A stretch of DNA of 23,675 nucleotides from Faecalicoccus sp. (GCA_017941505.1 JAGAWH010000166.1:1-23675), one strand, 5' to 3'; shown: positions 7,676 to 14,961, counted from the first letter of the stretch. Numbers and translations: made by a program. Notes: generated from the letters alone by a model not told the origin.

Positions 7676-9407
7676 TATCATTCGAAGATTCTTTGATTTC
7701 TGTGGGGAAGAAAATCGCAGAAAATTTAAGGTATCCATTATATTAGGTGTTGTTCAGGCCTTCTTTGAGGCACTCAAAATTCCGGCCATTGCGTGTATGG
7801 TAAGAGCATTGATAGCACAAAGTGTTACAGGGAATGATATCTTATTGAGCTTTGGGATCATGTTAACAAGTATTGTCGGAGCGGGTTTGATTAAGGCAAA
7901 AGCGACTATGTTACAAACAGAGGCAGGATATGATACGTGTGCCAGAAAACGTGTTGAGATTGCCGAACATATGCGTTATCTTCCGATGGGTTATTTTAAT
8001 GCGAAATCATTAGGTCAAATCACATCGGTTACCACAAATGTAATGGAGAACTTAGAAAATGTCGCAACAAGAGTTGTGATGTTAGTATGTGAAGGATTAC
8101 TAACGACTAGCTTAATTATCGCAATGTTGATGTTCTACGATGTTCGTATCGGTTTGGTTCTATTATGTGGATTTGCCGCCTTCTTATTGGCAAACGGACA
8201 GCTCCAAAAGGCAGCCGGTACATTGGCGGTTAAGAAAGTAGATGCAGATGAAAAACTGGTTGAAAAGGTTTTGGAATATCTGCAGGGAATGACGGAGGTC
8301 AAGGCATATCATTTGACCGGGCCGAAAAGTAAAGAGTTAAACACTGCCATATCCGATAATGTGAAAATTAATACCGATATGGAAATGACTTTAATTCCGC
8401 GAATGAGTTTTCAAACATTGATTGCCAAGATTACCGGTGTATGTATGGTTGGCTTTTCCTGCCTCTTTTATTGTCAGGGTACAATGGATCTTTTAACTGC
8501 GGTTGTGATGGTAATATCTGCATTTATTGTTTACGCAAGTTTAGAGACAGCCGGTAATTACTCTGCATTACTTAGAGTTGTGGATGTCAGTGTAGAGCGT
8601 GGCCAGGAAATATTAAGTTCACCTCAGATGGATATCACAGGCGAACAGATTGTCCCTGCACATCATGATATCGAAACGGAGCATATCGAATTTTCTTATG
8701 ATAAACGGAAGATTATTGATGATATCAGTCTTGCGATTCCGGAAAGGACAACGACTGCCATCGTCGGACCGTCCGGCGGCGGTAAGACTACACTGGTCAA
8801 CCTTTTGGCACGCTTTTGGGATGTGGATGCCGGTAAAGTAATGCTGGATCAGCGGAATGTGAAAGATTATGATTTGGATTCGTTAATGAAAAATTTCTCT
8901 TTTGTCTTCCAGAATGTGTATCTTTTCCATGATACGATTGCCAACAATATTCGTTTCAGCAATCCGGAAGCTTCTATGGAGGAAGTGATTGAAGCCGCTA
9001 AAAAGGCCTGCTGTCATGATTTTATTACAGCGCTTCCTAATGGGTATGATACCGTGATCGGAGAAGGTGGCTCATCTTTATCCGGCGGCGAAAAACAGCG
9101 CATCTCCATCGCAAGGGCGATGATGAAGGATGCTCCGGTTATCTTCTTAGATGAGGCAACTGCCAATGTGGATCCGGAAAATGAAAATGAATTAATCAAA
9201 GCGATTGAACAGCTGACAAAAGAGAAGACTGTTATTATGATTGCGCACCGCTTGAAGACAGTGGAACACGCCGATCAGATTCTTGTGATTGATCACGGTA
9301 AGATTGTCCAGAAAGGCAATCATGAATCATTGATGAAGGAAGAGGGAATCTATAAAAACTTTATCGGTGAAAGACGTGAGGCTGCCGGATGGAAGGTAAG
9401 AGTATAG
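7668..9407 (+). CDS. ABC exporter half-transporter, second subunit
   Basis: 579-residue partner of the preceding half-transporter: membrane domain ~20-300, then ATPase with Walker A GPSGGGKTT (367-375), Q415, signature LSGGE (471-475), Walker B FLDEA with E496, and H-loop H527. Both nucleotide sites of the predicted heterodimer keep consensus residues, unlike heterodimers that have one degenerate site. The start lies inside the end of the upstream gene (8-base overlap) with GGAGGTGAAGG just before it, which points to tight translational coupling and 1:1 production. It is the last gene of the TetR-linked run, followed directly by a strong terminator. Substrate unknown; multidrug or peptide/siderophore export are all possible. 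Confidence 0.9.
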   Translation: MVDIIRRFFDFCGEENRRKFKVSIILGVVQAFFEALKIPAIACMVRALIAQSVTGNDILLSFGIMLTSIVGAGLIKAKATMLQTEAGYDTCARKRVEIAEHMRYLPMGYFNAKSLGQITSVTTNVMENLENVATRVVMLVCEGLLTTSLIIAMLMFYDVRIGLVLLCGFAAFLLANGQLQKAAGTLAVKKVDADEKLVEKVLEYLQGMTEVKAYHLTGPKSKELNTAISDNVKINTDMEMTLIPRMSFQTLIAKITGVCMVGFSCLFYCQGTMDLLTAVVMVISAFIVYASLETAGNYSALLRVVDVSVERGQEILSSPQMDITGEQIVPAHHDIETEHIEFSYDKRKIIDDISLAIPERTTTAIVGPSGGGKTTLVNLLARFWDVDAGKVMLDQRNVKDYDLDSLMKNFSFVFQNVYLFHDTIANNIRFSNPEASMEEVIEAAKKACCHDFITALPNGYDTVIGEGGSSLSGGEKQRISIARAMMKDAPVIFLDEATANVDPENENELIKAIEQLTKEKTVIMIAHRLKTVEHADQILVIDHGKIVQKGNHESLMKEEGIYKNFIGERREAAGWKVRV

Positions 9408-9435
9408 AGTTATCTGAAAAGATAGCTCTTTTTTT
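9407..9435 (+). terminator. Terminator of the ABC exporter operon
   Basis: A 9-bp stem (GAGTTATCT/AGATAGCTC, one G-T wobble) with a GAAA loop is followed by seven T's, starting at the last base of the stop codon. An identical hairpin follows the next gene at 10425. Confidence 0.92.
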
Positions 9436-9456
9436 AGTATGTGCTGCACACATACT
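9436..9456. repeat. Inverted repeat upstream of the esterase gene
   Basis: AGTATGTG, five bases, CACATACT: a perfect 8-bp dyad just after the exporter terminator and about 84 bases upstream of the esterase start. It could be an operator or a small hairpin. I see no consensus promoter in 9457-9539, only weak matches, so its role is open. Confidence 0.4.
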
Positions 9457-9539
9457 GTTATAGATAAACGGCAGTATCATAAATATTGATTTTTCGATAA
9501 GGTATGCATGTAAAAATGAAGATTTAACAAGGAGGATAC

Positions 9540-10421
9540 ATGAAGAATATTCCTTTAGAATTAGAGATTATTTCAGATGCATATCGCAAGCCTGCAAATA
9601 GGCAGGGCACACTTGTATGTTTAAAATACGATACATGGGATGCGTTTACTTATCATCAACACCGTCGAAAGTTAACAAAGTCGGCGTGGATCTATTTGCC
9701 GTATGGTTATGACCAAACACAGAAATACAACATTTTCTATTTAAGTCATGGGGGATGGAGTAATGAAAAGACCATTCTCGGTACCGATAAAAAGCCTTCG
9801 GAACTAAAAAATGCGATTGACCATGCGATAGAAGATATGCGTATGAAACCGTTGATTATTGTATGTCCCACCTACAACAATCTTACCGAAAAAGACAGCT
9901 GGGACTACAATTTGGCTATTCAATTGACGGATCGTTTTCATAACGAATTGATGAACGATCTGCTTCCGGCAGTAGAGGGAAAATACCATACATGGGCGGA
10001 TTATGATACTTCTTTAGATGGCTTTAAAAACAGTCGGGATCATAGAGGCTTTGGAGGCTTTTCTATGGGAAGTGTTAACACTTGGCATACTTTTCAATAC
10101 TGCCTGGATTATTTTCGATATTTTATGCCGATGAGCGGTAATATGGGCGATGGCAGATGGATTGATGAAGTAGTACGATCATCCGATTGGACAAATAAGG
10201 ATTTCTTTATATGGAGTGCAACGGGAACAAAGGATTTTGCGGCATCGGGTTTTGTTCATCAAATCAAAAGCATGGTCAATGAGTATGGGGATACGTTCTA
10301 TTTAGCGGATAATGAGACGGATGGAAATATATCATTTAGAATATATGAAGGAGGCACTCATGGAAAAGAGGCTTCGAATCAATACACATTCAATGGACTT
10401 CTATGGTTTTGGAACAATTAG
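9540..10421 (+). CDS. Esterase D/CE1-like alpha/beta hydrolase
   Basis: 293-residue hydrolase of the putative-esterase family (PF00756 type, as in feruloyl and acetyl-xylan esterases). The nucleophile elbow is GFSMG with S175, preceded by HRGFGGF as in CE1 enzymes. D232 (GTKDFA) and H274 (GGTHG) are the natural partners of the triad. The early HGG block (70-72) would form the oxyanion hole. There is no signal peptide, so it acts in the cytoplasm, perhaps on imported esterified sugars or phenolic esters. The start has AAGGAGG with ideal spacing. It is a single gene bracketed by two identical terminators. The exact substrate is not inferable; carbohydrate ester is the family-based guess. Confidence 0.82.
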   Translation: MKNIPLELEIISDAYRKPANRQGTLVCLKYDTWDAFTYHQHRRKLTKSAWIYLPYGYDQTQKYNIFYLSHGGWSNEKTILGTDKKPSELKNAIDHAIEDMRMKPLIIVCPTYNNLTEKDSWDYNLAIQLTDRFHNELMNDLLPAVEGKYHTWADYDTSLDGFKNSRDHRGFGGFSMGSVNTWHTFQYCLDYFRYFMPMSGNMGDGRWIDEVVRSSDWTNKDFFIWSATGTKDFAASGFVHQIKSMVNEYGDTFYLADNETDGNISFRIYEGGTHGKEASNQYTFNGLLWFWNN

Positions 10422-10424
10422 GAT

Positions 10425-10452
10425 GAGTTATCTGAAAAGATAGCTCTTTTTT
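10425..10452 (+). terminator. Terminator of the esterase gene, copy of the 9407 hairpin
   Basis: The same 9-bp stem (GAGTTATCT/AGATAGCTC), GAAA loop and T tract as at 9407-9435, starting four bases after the esterase stop. Stem, loop and the first six T's are identical. Confidence 0.92.
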
Positions 10453-10464
10453 ATCTTTCGATGA

Positions 10465-10490
10465 TACAATTGAGTTAGAATAAACTAACT
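10465..10490 (+). promoter_or_regulatory. Second TetR-type operator over the 10505 operon promoter
   Basis: AGTTAG, six bases, CTAACT (10473-10490) repeats both half-sites of the palindrome at 5204-5221 with the same spacing. Only the central six bases differ (AATAAA versus TTATAA). A -10-like TACAAT ends at 10470, so the dyad starts three bases after the -10, exactly the geometry seen before the TetR gene. Bound repressor would cover the start point. No good -35 is seen. Confidence 0.7.
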
Positions 10491-10504
10491 AAAGGAGTGC
10501 AATT

Positions 10505-11473
10505 ATGAAAGTATTAATTTATGGAGCCGGCGTAATTGGCGGACAATTGTGTCATGCCTTGTGTAAAGGAAATAATGATGTGACTGTTGTGGCAAGAGGG
10601 AATTGGGCTCAAGTATTGAAAGAAAACGGTTTACAGATCCATCATTATATTCAAAGAAAGGATACCGTTGATCATCCCCGCGTAATTACCGGTATTGGTC
10701 CGGAGCACTATGATATTGTATTTGCGGTAATGCAGTATAAACAGATGGAACAAATTCTGATGGACTTAGCGAAGGTGAATAGTCCGATTGTAGTGCTTAC
10801 AGGTAATAACTTGTCGGCAAAAGCGATGGAAGAAAAGATCCATAACTATTCAAGAAACCCTAAAACGGTTTTATTTGGATTTGGATCAACTGCTGGTACA
10901 AGAGAAAACGGAAAGCTGAATACAGTACATACAGGGGAGGGTATGTTAACTATTGGGAAAGCGGAAACAGAAGTTTCAAAAGAGATGAAAAGAATCATCA
11001 AGCGGACATTCAAGGGAAGTAAGGTAGCTATTTCCTGGTGCGACCATATGGATAGCTGGTTGAAATATCATGCAGCTATGATTCTTCCGATTGTCTATCT
11101 CTGCTACAAAACAAATTGTGATCTTAGAAAGTCGACGCCCAACGAGCGTAAACTGATGTTGGAAGCTATTAAGGATGCCTATCATCTGTTAATGAGCTTA
11201 GGCTATCCTGTTCGACCTGCCGGTGATGAAAAGACACTCGAGCCGGGAATTTTGAATGAAGGAATCAAACTTGTTTTCTATCTGATGTCCAAGACAAAAA
11301 TAGGAGCACTTTGTACTACGGAACATTGTAAACATGCGCCCGGTGAGATGAAAGATTTGCATGATGCGTTTATGAAAATCAGAGAAATGAATCCGGATTA
11401 TCCGATGCCCTACTTTGACTCTTTGTATGGAATGATGCCTTCATGGGATACGATTTTTAATAAGTATAAATAG
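10505..11473 (+). CDS. Ketopantoate reductase (PanE/ApbA)-like oxidoreductase
   Basis: 322-residue NADPH-type dehydrogenase. It begins with a Rossmann motif GAGVIGG (residues 7-13) and VVARG shortly after, as in PanE/ApbA proteins. Mid-protein, the VLTGNN-like stretch and a later WLKYHAA block occupy the places of the family's substrate loop and catalytic lysine. The C-terminal helical domain is present. It is somewhat longer and more divergent than true 2-dehydropantoate reductases, and there are no pantothenate genes nearby, so I would not call it panE; a related 2-oxo-acid or other carbonyl reductase is more likely. AAAGGAG precedes the start. It is the first gene of an operon with the hydrolase eight bases downstream, under a TetR-type operator. 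Confidence 0.8.
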   Translation: MKVLIYGAGVIGGQLCHALCKGNNDVTVVARGNWAQVLKENGLQIHHYIQRKDTVDHPRVITGIGPEHYDIVFAVMQYKQMEQILMDLAKVNSPIVVLTGNNLSAKAMEEKIHNYSRNPKTVLFGFGSTAGTRENGKLNTVHTGEGMLTIGKAETEVSKEMKRIIKRTFKGSKVAISWCDHMDSWLKYHAAMILPIVYLCYKTNCDLRKSTPNERKLMLEAIKDAYHLLMSLGYPVRPAGDEKTLEPGILNEGIKLVFYLMSKTKIGALCTTEHCKHAPGEMKDLHDAFMKIREMNPDYPMPYFDSLYGMMPSWDTIFNKYK

Positions 11474-11481
11474 GAAGTTCT

Positions 11482-12420
11482 ATGAGTTTATTGTATAAAG
11501 TGCTAAAACCTTTAGCTCGTAAGTTTATTAAGGGAAGCTCCTTACATCATGAAGAAAGCTATGAAAAATTTAAGCAGGATTCTTACGATGTTCAAAAGAA
11601 GTTCAAATTCCGATTGCCTAAAATTAAGGGATTAGAATTTCATGATGAAGTGTTGGATGGATATCATATTTTTGTGGGAAAGAAACCGGGAATCAGTTCA
11701 AAAAGAGCGATTGTATACTTTCCGGGAGGCGGGTCAAGAAGATGGCAGCTTCCATATAAGAGTTCGATGAAAAATTATATCCTCCAAACAGATGCCGAAC
11801 TGTGGATTCCATTGTTTCCGTTGTTGCCGGATCATAATTTGATGGATGAGTCTGAATTTATTGTGCATGTTCACCAAAGGATGTTAGAAAGATTTAAAGC
11901 GGATAATATTGTATGGTTAGGATTTTCCGGAGGTGCGGATGTATTGTTTCAAACAGGGCGTCATATCACGCAAAAATATCCGAATCTTTCGATGCCGTCA
12001 ATGATGATTCCTGTATCCTGCTCCGGATTAATTGTCAGTGATGAGGCAAAAGAGCGTATGAGACAGATTGACCCCCGTGACCCATTACTTCATTGGGACA
12101 TGTTTGAATCCGTGGAGAAATTCTATAACCCAAACGGAGATTTACCGCAATATATACTGGGAAAAGCGGATGAGGATGATTACACCGGATTTCCTAAGAT
12201 TATCATGTATTTTGGCGGAGATGAAGTCTTTGCGGGTATTGCCCCTGATTATGAAAAATCATTTATCCGTTCCGGTTTAAAGGATTATGAAATCAAGATT
12301 AAGGAAGGAATGTTTCATTGTTGGCCGGTGTTTACTTTCTTACCGGAAGGCCGGCAGGGAGAGCGGGACATCATTGAAGATATCAATGATTATTGGAAGA
12401 ACATGGAACATGAATCATAA
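11482..12420 (+). CDS. Alpha/beta hydrolase (HSL-like esterase/lipase)
   Basis: 312-residue alpha/beta hydrolase. The FPGGG block at 80-84 resembles the HGGG oxyanion motif of hormone-sensitive-lipase-type esterases, though the leading H is replaced by P. The nucleophile elbow is GFSGG with S149; D247 (FGGDEVF) and H279 (MFHCWP) complete the triad at normal spacing. A basic, mildly hydrophobic N terminus could associate with membrane, but it is not a clear signal peptide. It follows the reductase gene by eight bases with a modest AGGAAG site, so the two are cotranscribed and probably act on the same compound. The substrate is unknown. The next feature downstream is the small membrane-peptide locus; no terminator hairpin is visible directly after the stop. 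Confidence 0.8.
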   Translation: MSLLYKVLKPLARKFIKGSSLHHEESYEKFKQDSYDVQKKFKFRLPKIKGLEFHDEVLDGYHIFVGKKPGISSKRAIVYFPGGGSRRWQLPYKSSMKNYILQTDAELWIPLFPLLPDHNLMDESEFIVHVHQRMLERFKADNIVWLGFSGGADVLFQTGRHITQKYPNLSMPSMMIPVSCSGLIVSDEAKERMRQIDPRDPLLHWDMFESVEKFYNPNGDLPQYILGKADEDDYTGFPKIIMYFGGDEVFAGIAPDYEKSFIRSGLKDYEIKIKEGMFHCWPVFTFLPEGRQGERDIIEDINDYWKNMEHES

Positions 12421-12490
12421 AGAAAAATTGAAAATTTTAAGAAATTGTTGATTTGTGATGGTATGGTTAGATGCGTCTGAAACGATAATT

Positions 12491-12601
12491 ATGCGGAAGG
12501 GATTCCGCTCAGGATCACCATAACGGTGGCGGTTGTCCTCTCTGAATTTTTAGAGAGGAAGCAACATCCTCTCTTGCCGAAATGGGAAGGAGGTGTGCTT
12601 T
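12491..12601 (+). promoter_or_regulatory. Structured 5' leader of the small membrane-peptide gene
   Basis: The leader holds: GCGGAA/TTCCGC hairpin with a GGGA loop (12493-12508); segment 12512-12519 (GGATCACC) complementary to 12783-12790; segment 12531-12540 complementary to 12767-12776 with one wobble; and TCCTCTCT (12536-12543), AGAGAGGA (12552-12559), TCCTCTCT (12567-12574). The middle element of that last set can pair with either neighbour, so two 8-bp stems exclude each other. The ribosome site AGGAGG is at 12588-12593. A GATAAT -10 candidate lies at 12484-12489, with no good -35. The long-range complementarity to the 3' end is typical of type I toxin messages kept translation-inert. 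Confidence 0.6.
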
Positions 12602-12745
12602 ATGAGTATTGATTCCATAATCAACTTGATTGCACTATTAGTGTCAATCATCACACTTGTGATTCTATCTGTTCGCCTAGGCATGCAGATAAAAGTCGAT
12701 TCCAATCAAACGAAAAATGACCGCCTTAATCGTCCAAAAGAATAA
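12602..12745 (+). CDS. 47-residue membrane peptide, candidate type I (holin-like) toxin
   Basis: A short gene with a very strong ribosome site (AGGAGG, 8-base spacing). The peptide starts MSIDSIINLIALLVSIITLV and has one hydrophobic helix (about residues 6-24). A charged tail follows, with arginine and lysine near 25-31 and an NDRLNRPKE end. Size, single helix and polar C terminus match Hol_Tox/TxpA-like and other type I toxins that damage the membrane. The context supports this: a long structured leader, pairing between leader and 3' end, a terminator 24 bases after the stop, and an opposite-strand promoter that would make an antisense RNA over the 3' end. Assignment rests on architecture; I cannot confirm family membership by search. 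A non-toxic small membrane protein is the alternative. Confidence 0.72.
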   Translation: MSIDSIINLIALLVSIITLVILSVRLGMQIKVDSNQTKNDRLNRPKE

Positions 12746-12797
12746 CGGTCATTGATCGCAAAATTTGAGGACAGCCGTCATCGGTGATCCTTTTTAC
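12713..12797 (-). ncRNA. Candidate antisense RNA antitoxin over the toxin 3' end
   Basis: On the minus strand a good promoter (12804-12832) predicts a start near 12797. The transcript would cross the toxin terminator and the last ten or so codons. It would end at a stem formed by 12746-12753 and 12716-12723 (AATGACCG/CGGTCATT), followed by five T's (12717-12713). This gives an RNA of about 85 bases, overlapping tail-to-tail with the toxin message as RatA does with txpA or SR4 with bsrG. No terminator is visible between the AraC gene stop (12860) and this unit, so AraC read-through would also produce antisense. Confidence 0.58.
12769..12795 (+). terminator. Terminator of the toxin message
   Basis: An imperfect hairpin (12769-12777 with 12782-12790; outer GGA/TCC, inner GCCG/CGGT with one wobble, two central mismatches, TCAT loop) is followed by five T's. 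Both arms have better partners in the 5' leader (12512-12519 and 12531-12540), so the same bases can switch from local to long-range pairing. Confidence 0.65.
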
Positions 12798-12803
12798 ATG
12801 TAT

Positions 12804-12832
12804 ATTTTATCATTCTCTGGTTCATTCGACAA
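12804..12832 (-). promoter_or_regulatory. Promoter for the candidate antisense RNA
   Basis: On the minus strand: TTGTCG (-35, 12827-12832), exactly 17 bases, TAAAAT (-10, 12804-12809, one mismatch from TATAAT). It points toward the toxin 3' end and lies between the AraC gene stop and the toxin terminator, where there is no minus-strand reading frame to drive. Confidence 0.6.
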
Positions 12833-12859
12833 TAACCCCAATGTTTCATGTTGAATCCA

Positions 12860-13630
12860 TTACTTTGTTTTGTTGAGATTGTTAACGGACTCATTTTTCC
12901 ATTTTCGAAATTCATCGGCGCGATATTGAGAAGGCGTTGTACCTGTCTGCTCTCGAAATACTTTAATAAAGTGCGAAACAGAGGAGAAATTGAAATACTC
13001 CGCAATTTCTGTAATTGAGTAGTCATAGTATTTTAAAATTGCAGAGGCTGCCTCGATTCTCCGCTTGCGGATATAGTGGGAGATTGTGATGCCCATTTCT
13101 TTGGCAAACAAAGCGGATAAATAGGTTGGCGTAACATCTGCGTTTTCGGCAATATCATCAAGTACAATCTTTCTTTGAAGATGTCCGTCAATATAGTCAA
13201 TAGCGCGAAGCACCGGTCTTGAATAAACATTTTTATTATGGAGTGCTTTAATCTTTTTTAGATAGTCTTTTACCATTTCATCATGAATTTGGAATATTTC
13301 TTCCTTTGTCATGGCAGTATCTGCCCGCTGTATATATAAATCACTGATATTGTAGGAAGTTTCTGAATCTAATCCACCATCCATCGCAAATCTGCAACAC
13401 AGTGTTGTAGATGCCACAAACATATATTTCCAGTTCCGTAAAACATCTTTAGAAAGAATCCCTTCTGCTGCATTTTCAAACATTTTTCTGCCTTCTGGCA
13501 CAGCACGATTATCCCCGTTTTTCAAATATGTATATTGCAGCATTTCTTCATCATAGGTGGAATGTGAAAATTCATTCTCGCGATTTTGAAAAAATGTTTC
13601 CTGCAAGATCTGATCCATTGATTTTTTCAT
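12860..13630 (-). CDS. AraC-family transcriptional regulator
   Basis: 256-residue regulator. The C-terminal ~100 residues are the AraC/XylS double helix-turn-helix: DDIAENADVTPTYLSALFAK as the first, ITEIAEYFNFSSVSHFIKVF as the second, ending TGTTPSQYR. The N-terminal ~140 residues are not a cupin sugar-binding domain. They contain a WKYMFVASTTLCCRFAMDGG...SYNISDLYIQ region like that of YSIRK-targeted and related gut Firmicutes AraC proteins. An earlier ATG at 13657 exists, but the ATG at 13630 has GGAGG seven bases upstream. The gene is divergent from the MFS - C_GCAxxG_C_C - DUF362 operon, which it probably activates. A -10-like TATGAT lies at 13653-13658 on its strand. Confidence 0.87.
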   Translation of the reverse strand: MKKSMDQILQETFFQNRENEFSHSTYDEEMLQYTYLKNGDNRAVPEGRKMFENAAEGILSKDVLRNWKYMFVASTTLCCRFAMDGGLDSETSYNISDLYIQRADTAMTKEEIFQIHDEMVKDYLKKIKALHNKNVYSRPVLRAIDYIDGHLQRKIVLDDIAENADVTPTYLSALFAKEMGITISHYIRKRRIEAASAILKYYDYSITEIAEYFNFSSVSHFIKVFREQTGTTPSQYRADEFRKWKNESVNNLNKTK

Positions 13631-13652
13631 TGGAACCTCCGATTTCATCTTT

Positions 13653-13743
13653 ATCATAGCGGAAATAAGAAAAGATTAAAACATAAAAATATGATATGAA
13701 TCATAAATATATGTTATTCATAGAAAATCCAAAATCCTATAAT
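13653..13743. promoter_or_regulatory. Divergent promoter region between AraC and MFS genes
   Basis: The plus strand has TATAAT at 13738-13743, 24 bases before the MFS start, with no good -35, as expected of an activator-dependent promoter. The minus strand has TATGAT (13653-13658) for the AraC gene. Between them lies the dyad TATGAT, four bases, ATCATA (13690-13705), about 33 bases upstream of the MFS -10, a reasonable activator position. The AraC-binding role is inference. Confidence 0.45.
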
Positions 13744-13767
13744 AAGGACGAAAAGAGGGATGAACAA

Positions 13768-14949
13768 ATGAAAAAAGAAAACTATTTAAAATATGGATTG
13801 ATGGATGGATTGTTCTATGCATGGAATGCCTGTTTTACAGGATTTATTACATCTTATTTTCTAAAGTGTGGACTGGAGGCCTCCTCTTTAAGTACGGCAC
13901 TTGCAGTATATATGTTTACCTGCTTTGGAGGCGCGATTTTCTGGGGAAGAGTATGTGATAGAAAAAAGACCAATCGAAAGGTATTCTTAATGAACTTTGC
14001 ACTTGTGATTGGATTGGCATCTTTTATCACATTCCTAACTGAGATCAATATGTTAGCTGCTGTTGGCTTATATATCTGTCTTGGTTTCTTATTTTCATCT
14101 TTAGGTTCCAATTTAGATGCCTGGATGTTAAGAAGCTTTCAAAAAGATGCATCGTTATATGGAAAGGCCAGAGCCATTGGATCGCTTGGCTATTCCTTAT
14201 GTGCTTTGGTGGCAGGTATTGTGATTCGCCAATATGGATACGGTATGATTCAACTCATGCAGCTGGCGACCGGTATCTGTACCCTGGCAATGGCATTTGT
14301 GTTAAAGGAACTTCCTTTTGAAGAATCAGATTCTAAGGCAGAAAGCGGTGATGCATCCCTTCTTTTGAAAAGTCCTTTATATGTCATCTTAATTGTGCTT
14401 CTCTTTCTTGGAGGATTGGCCGCTGCACCTGTAAATAATATGAAAACGGTATTCATTCAAAATACAGGAGGAGATGTATCGATGTTAGGGCTGGACAGCT
14501 TTATCGGCGTTACATTACAGGCTGTATTAATCTTTGTATCCGGTAAATTTACCCGCATTCCTGTTAAGGTTCGTCTTCTGATCATGTCAAGCATGTTGTT
14601 GGGGGATATGGTATTGGTATACAGCGCAACAACTCCGGTTATGATTATGGCCGGCAGTATCTTCTGGAATGTGTCTTTCTCGGTAATGTTACCAACACAA
14701 AGAGAAATTGTTGAAAAATATGTAGATGCTTCTGTACGTAATATTGCACACAATATTGCGGATGCTGCCTACAATAACTTTGCAGCTATTATCGCATTAT
14801 CTTACAGTGGCATTTTGATCAATAACTATGGCGTGAAAATGATAGCTTTAACCGGAGCGTTCATTATGGTTGTCGCAGTTATTATAGAAATCATTCTGTT
14901 AGTAAAACCGGAAAAGAATACGCTGATTTTGAAAGAAGAAACAATGTAG
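13768..14949 (+). CDS. MFS transporter (MFS_1-like)
   Basis: 393-residue polytopic membrane protein with about 12 hydrophobic segments. It has the MFS loop signature FWGRVCDRKKTNRK between helices 2 and 3 (about residues 59-72), and a central polar loop near 190-205 separating two six-helix halves. The GxLYGKARAIGSLGYSL-like stretch (near 125-140) resembles the MFS_1-like/nucleoside-oligosaccharide symporter group (PF12832 type). A longer frame begins at 13696 without a ribosome site; the ATG at 13768 has GAGGGA upstream and is downstream of the TATAAT. First gene of an operon with a small cysteine protein 12 bases behind and a DUF362 protein after that. The substrate is unknown. Confidence 0.83.
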   Translation: MKKENYLKYGLMDGLFYAWNACFTGFITSYFLKCGLEASSLSTALAVYMFTCFGGAIFWGRVCDRKKTNRKVFLMNFALVIGLASFITFLTEINMLAAVGLYICLGFLFSSLGSNLDAWMLRSFQKDASLYGKARAIGSLGYSLCALVAGIVIRQYGYGMIQLMQLATGICTLAMAFVLKELPFEESDSKAESGDASLLLKSPLYVILIVLLFLGGLAAAPVNNMKTVFIQNTGGDVSMLGLDSFIGVTLQAVLIFVSGKFTRIPVKVRLLIMSSMLLGDMVLVYSATTPVMIMAGSIFWNVSFSVMLPTQREIVEKYVDASVRNIAHNIADAAYNNFAAIIALSYSGILINNYGVKMIALTGAFIMVVAVIIEIILLVKPEKNTLILKEETM

Positions 14950-14961
14950 GAGGAAGTCATA

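Noticed and set aside
10505..11473. Calling this gene panE.
   Set aside because: The Rossmann motif fits, but the protein is divergent, has no pantothenate neighbours, and sits under a TetR operator, so a specific symbol is not justified.
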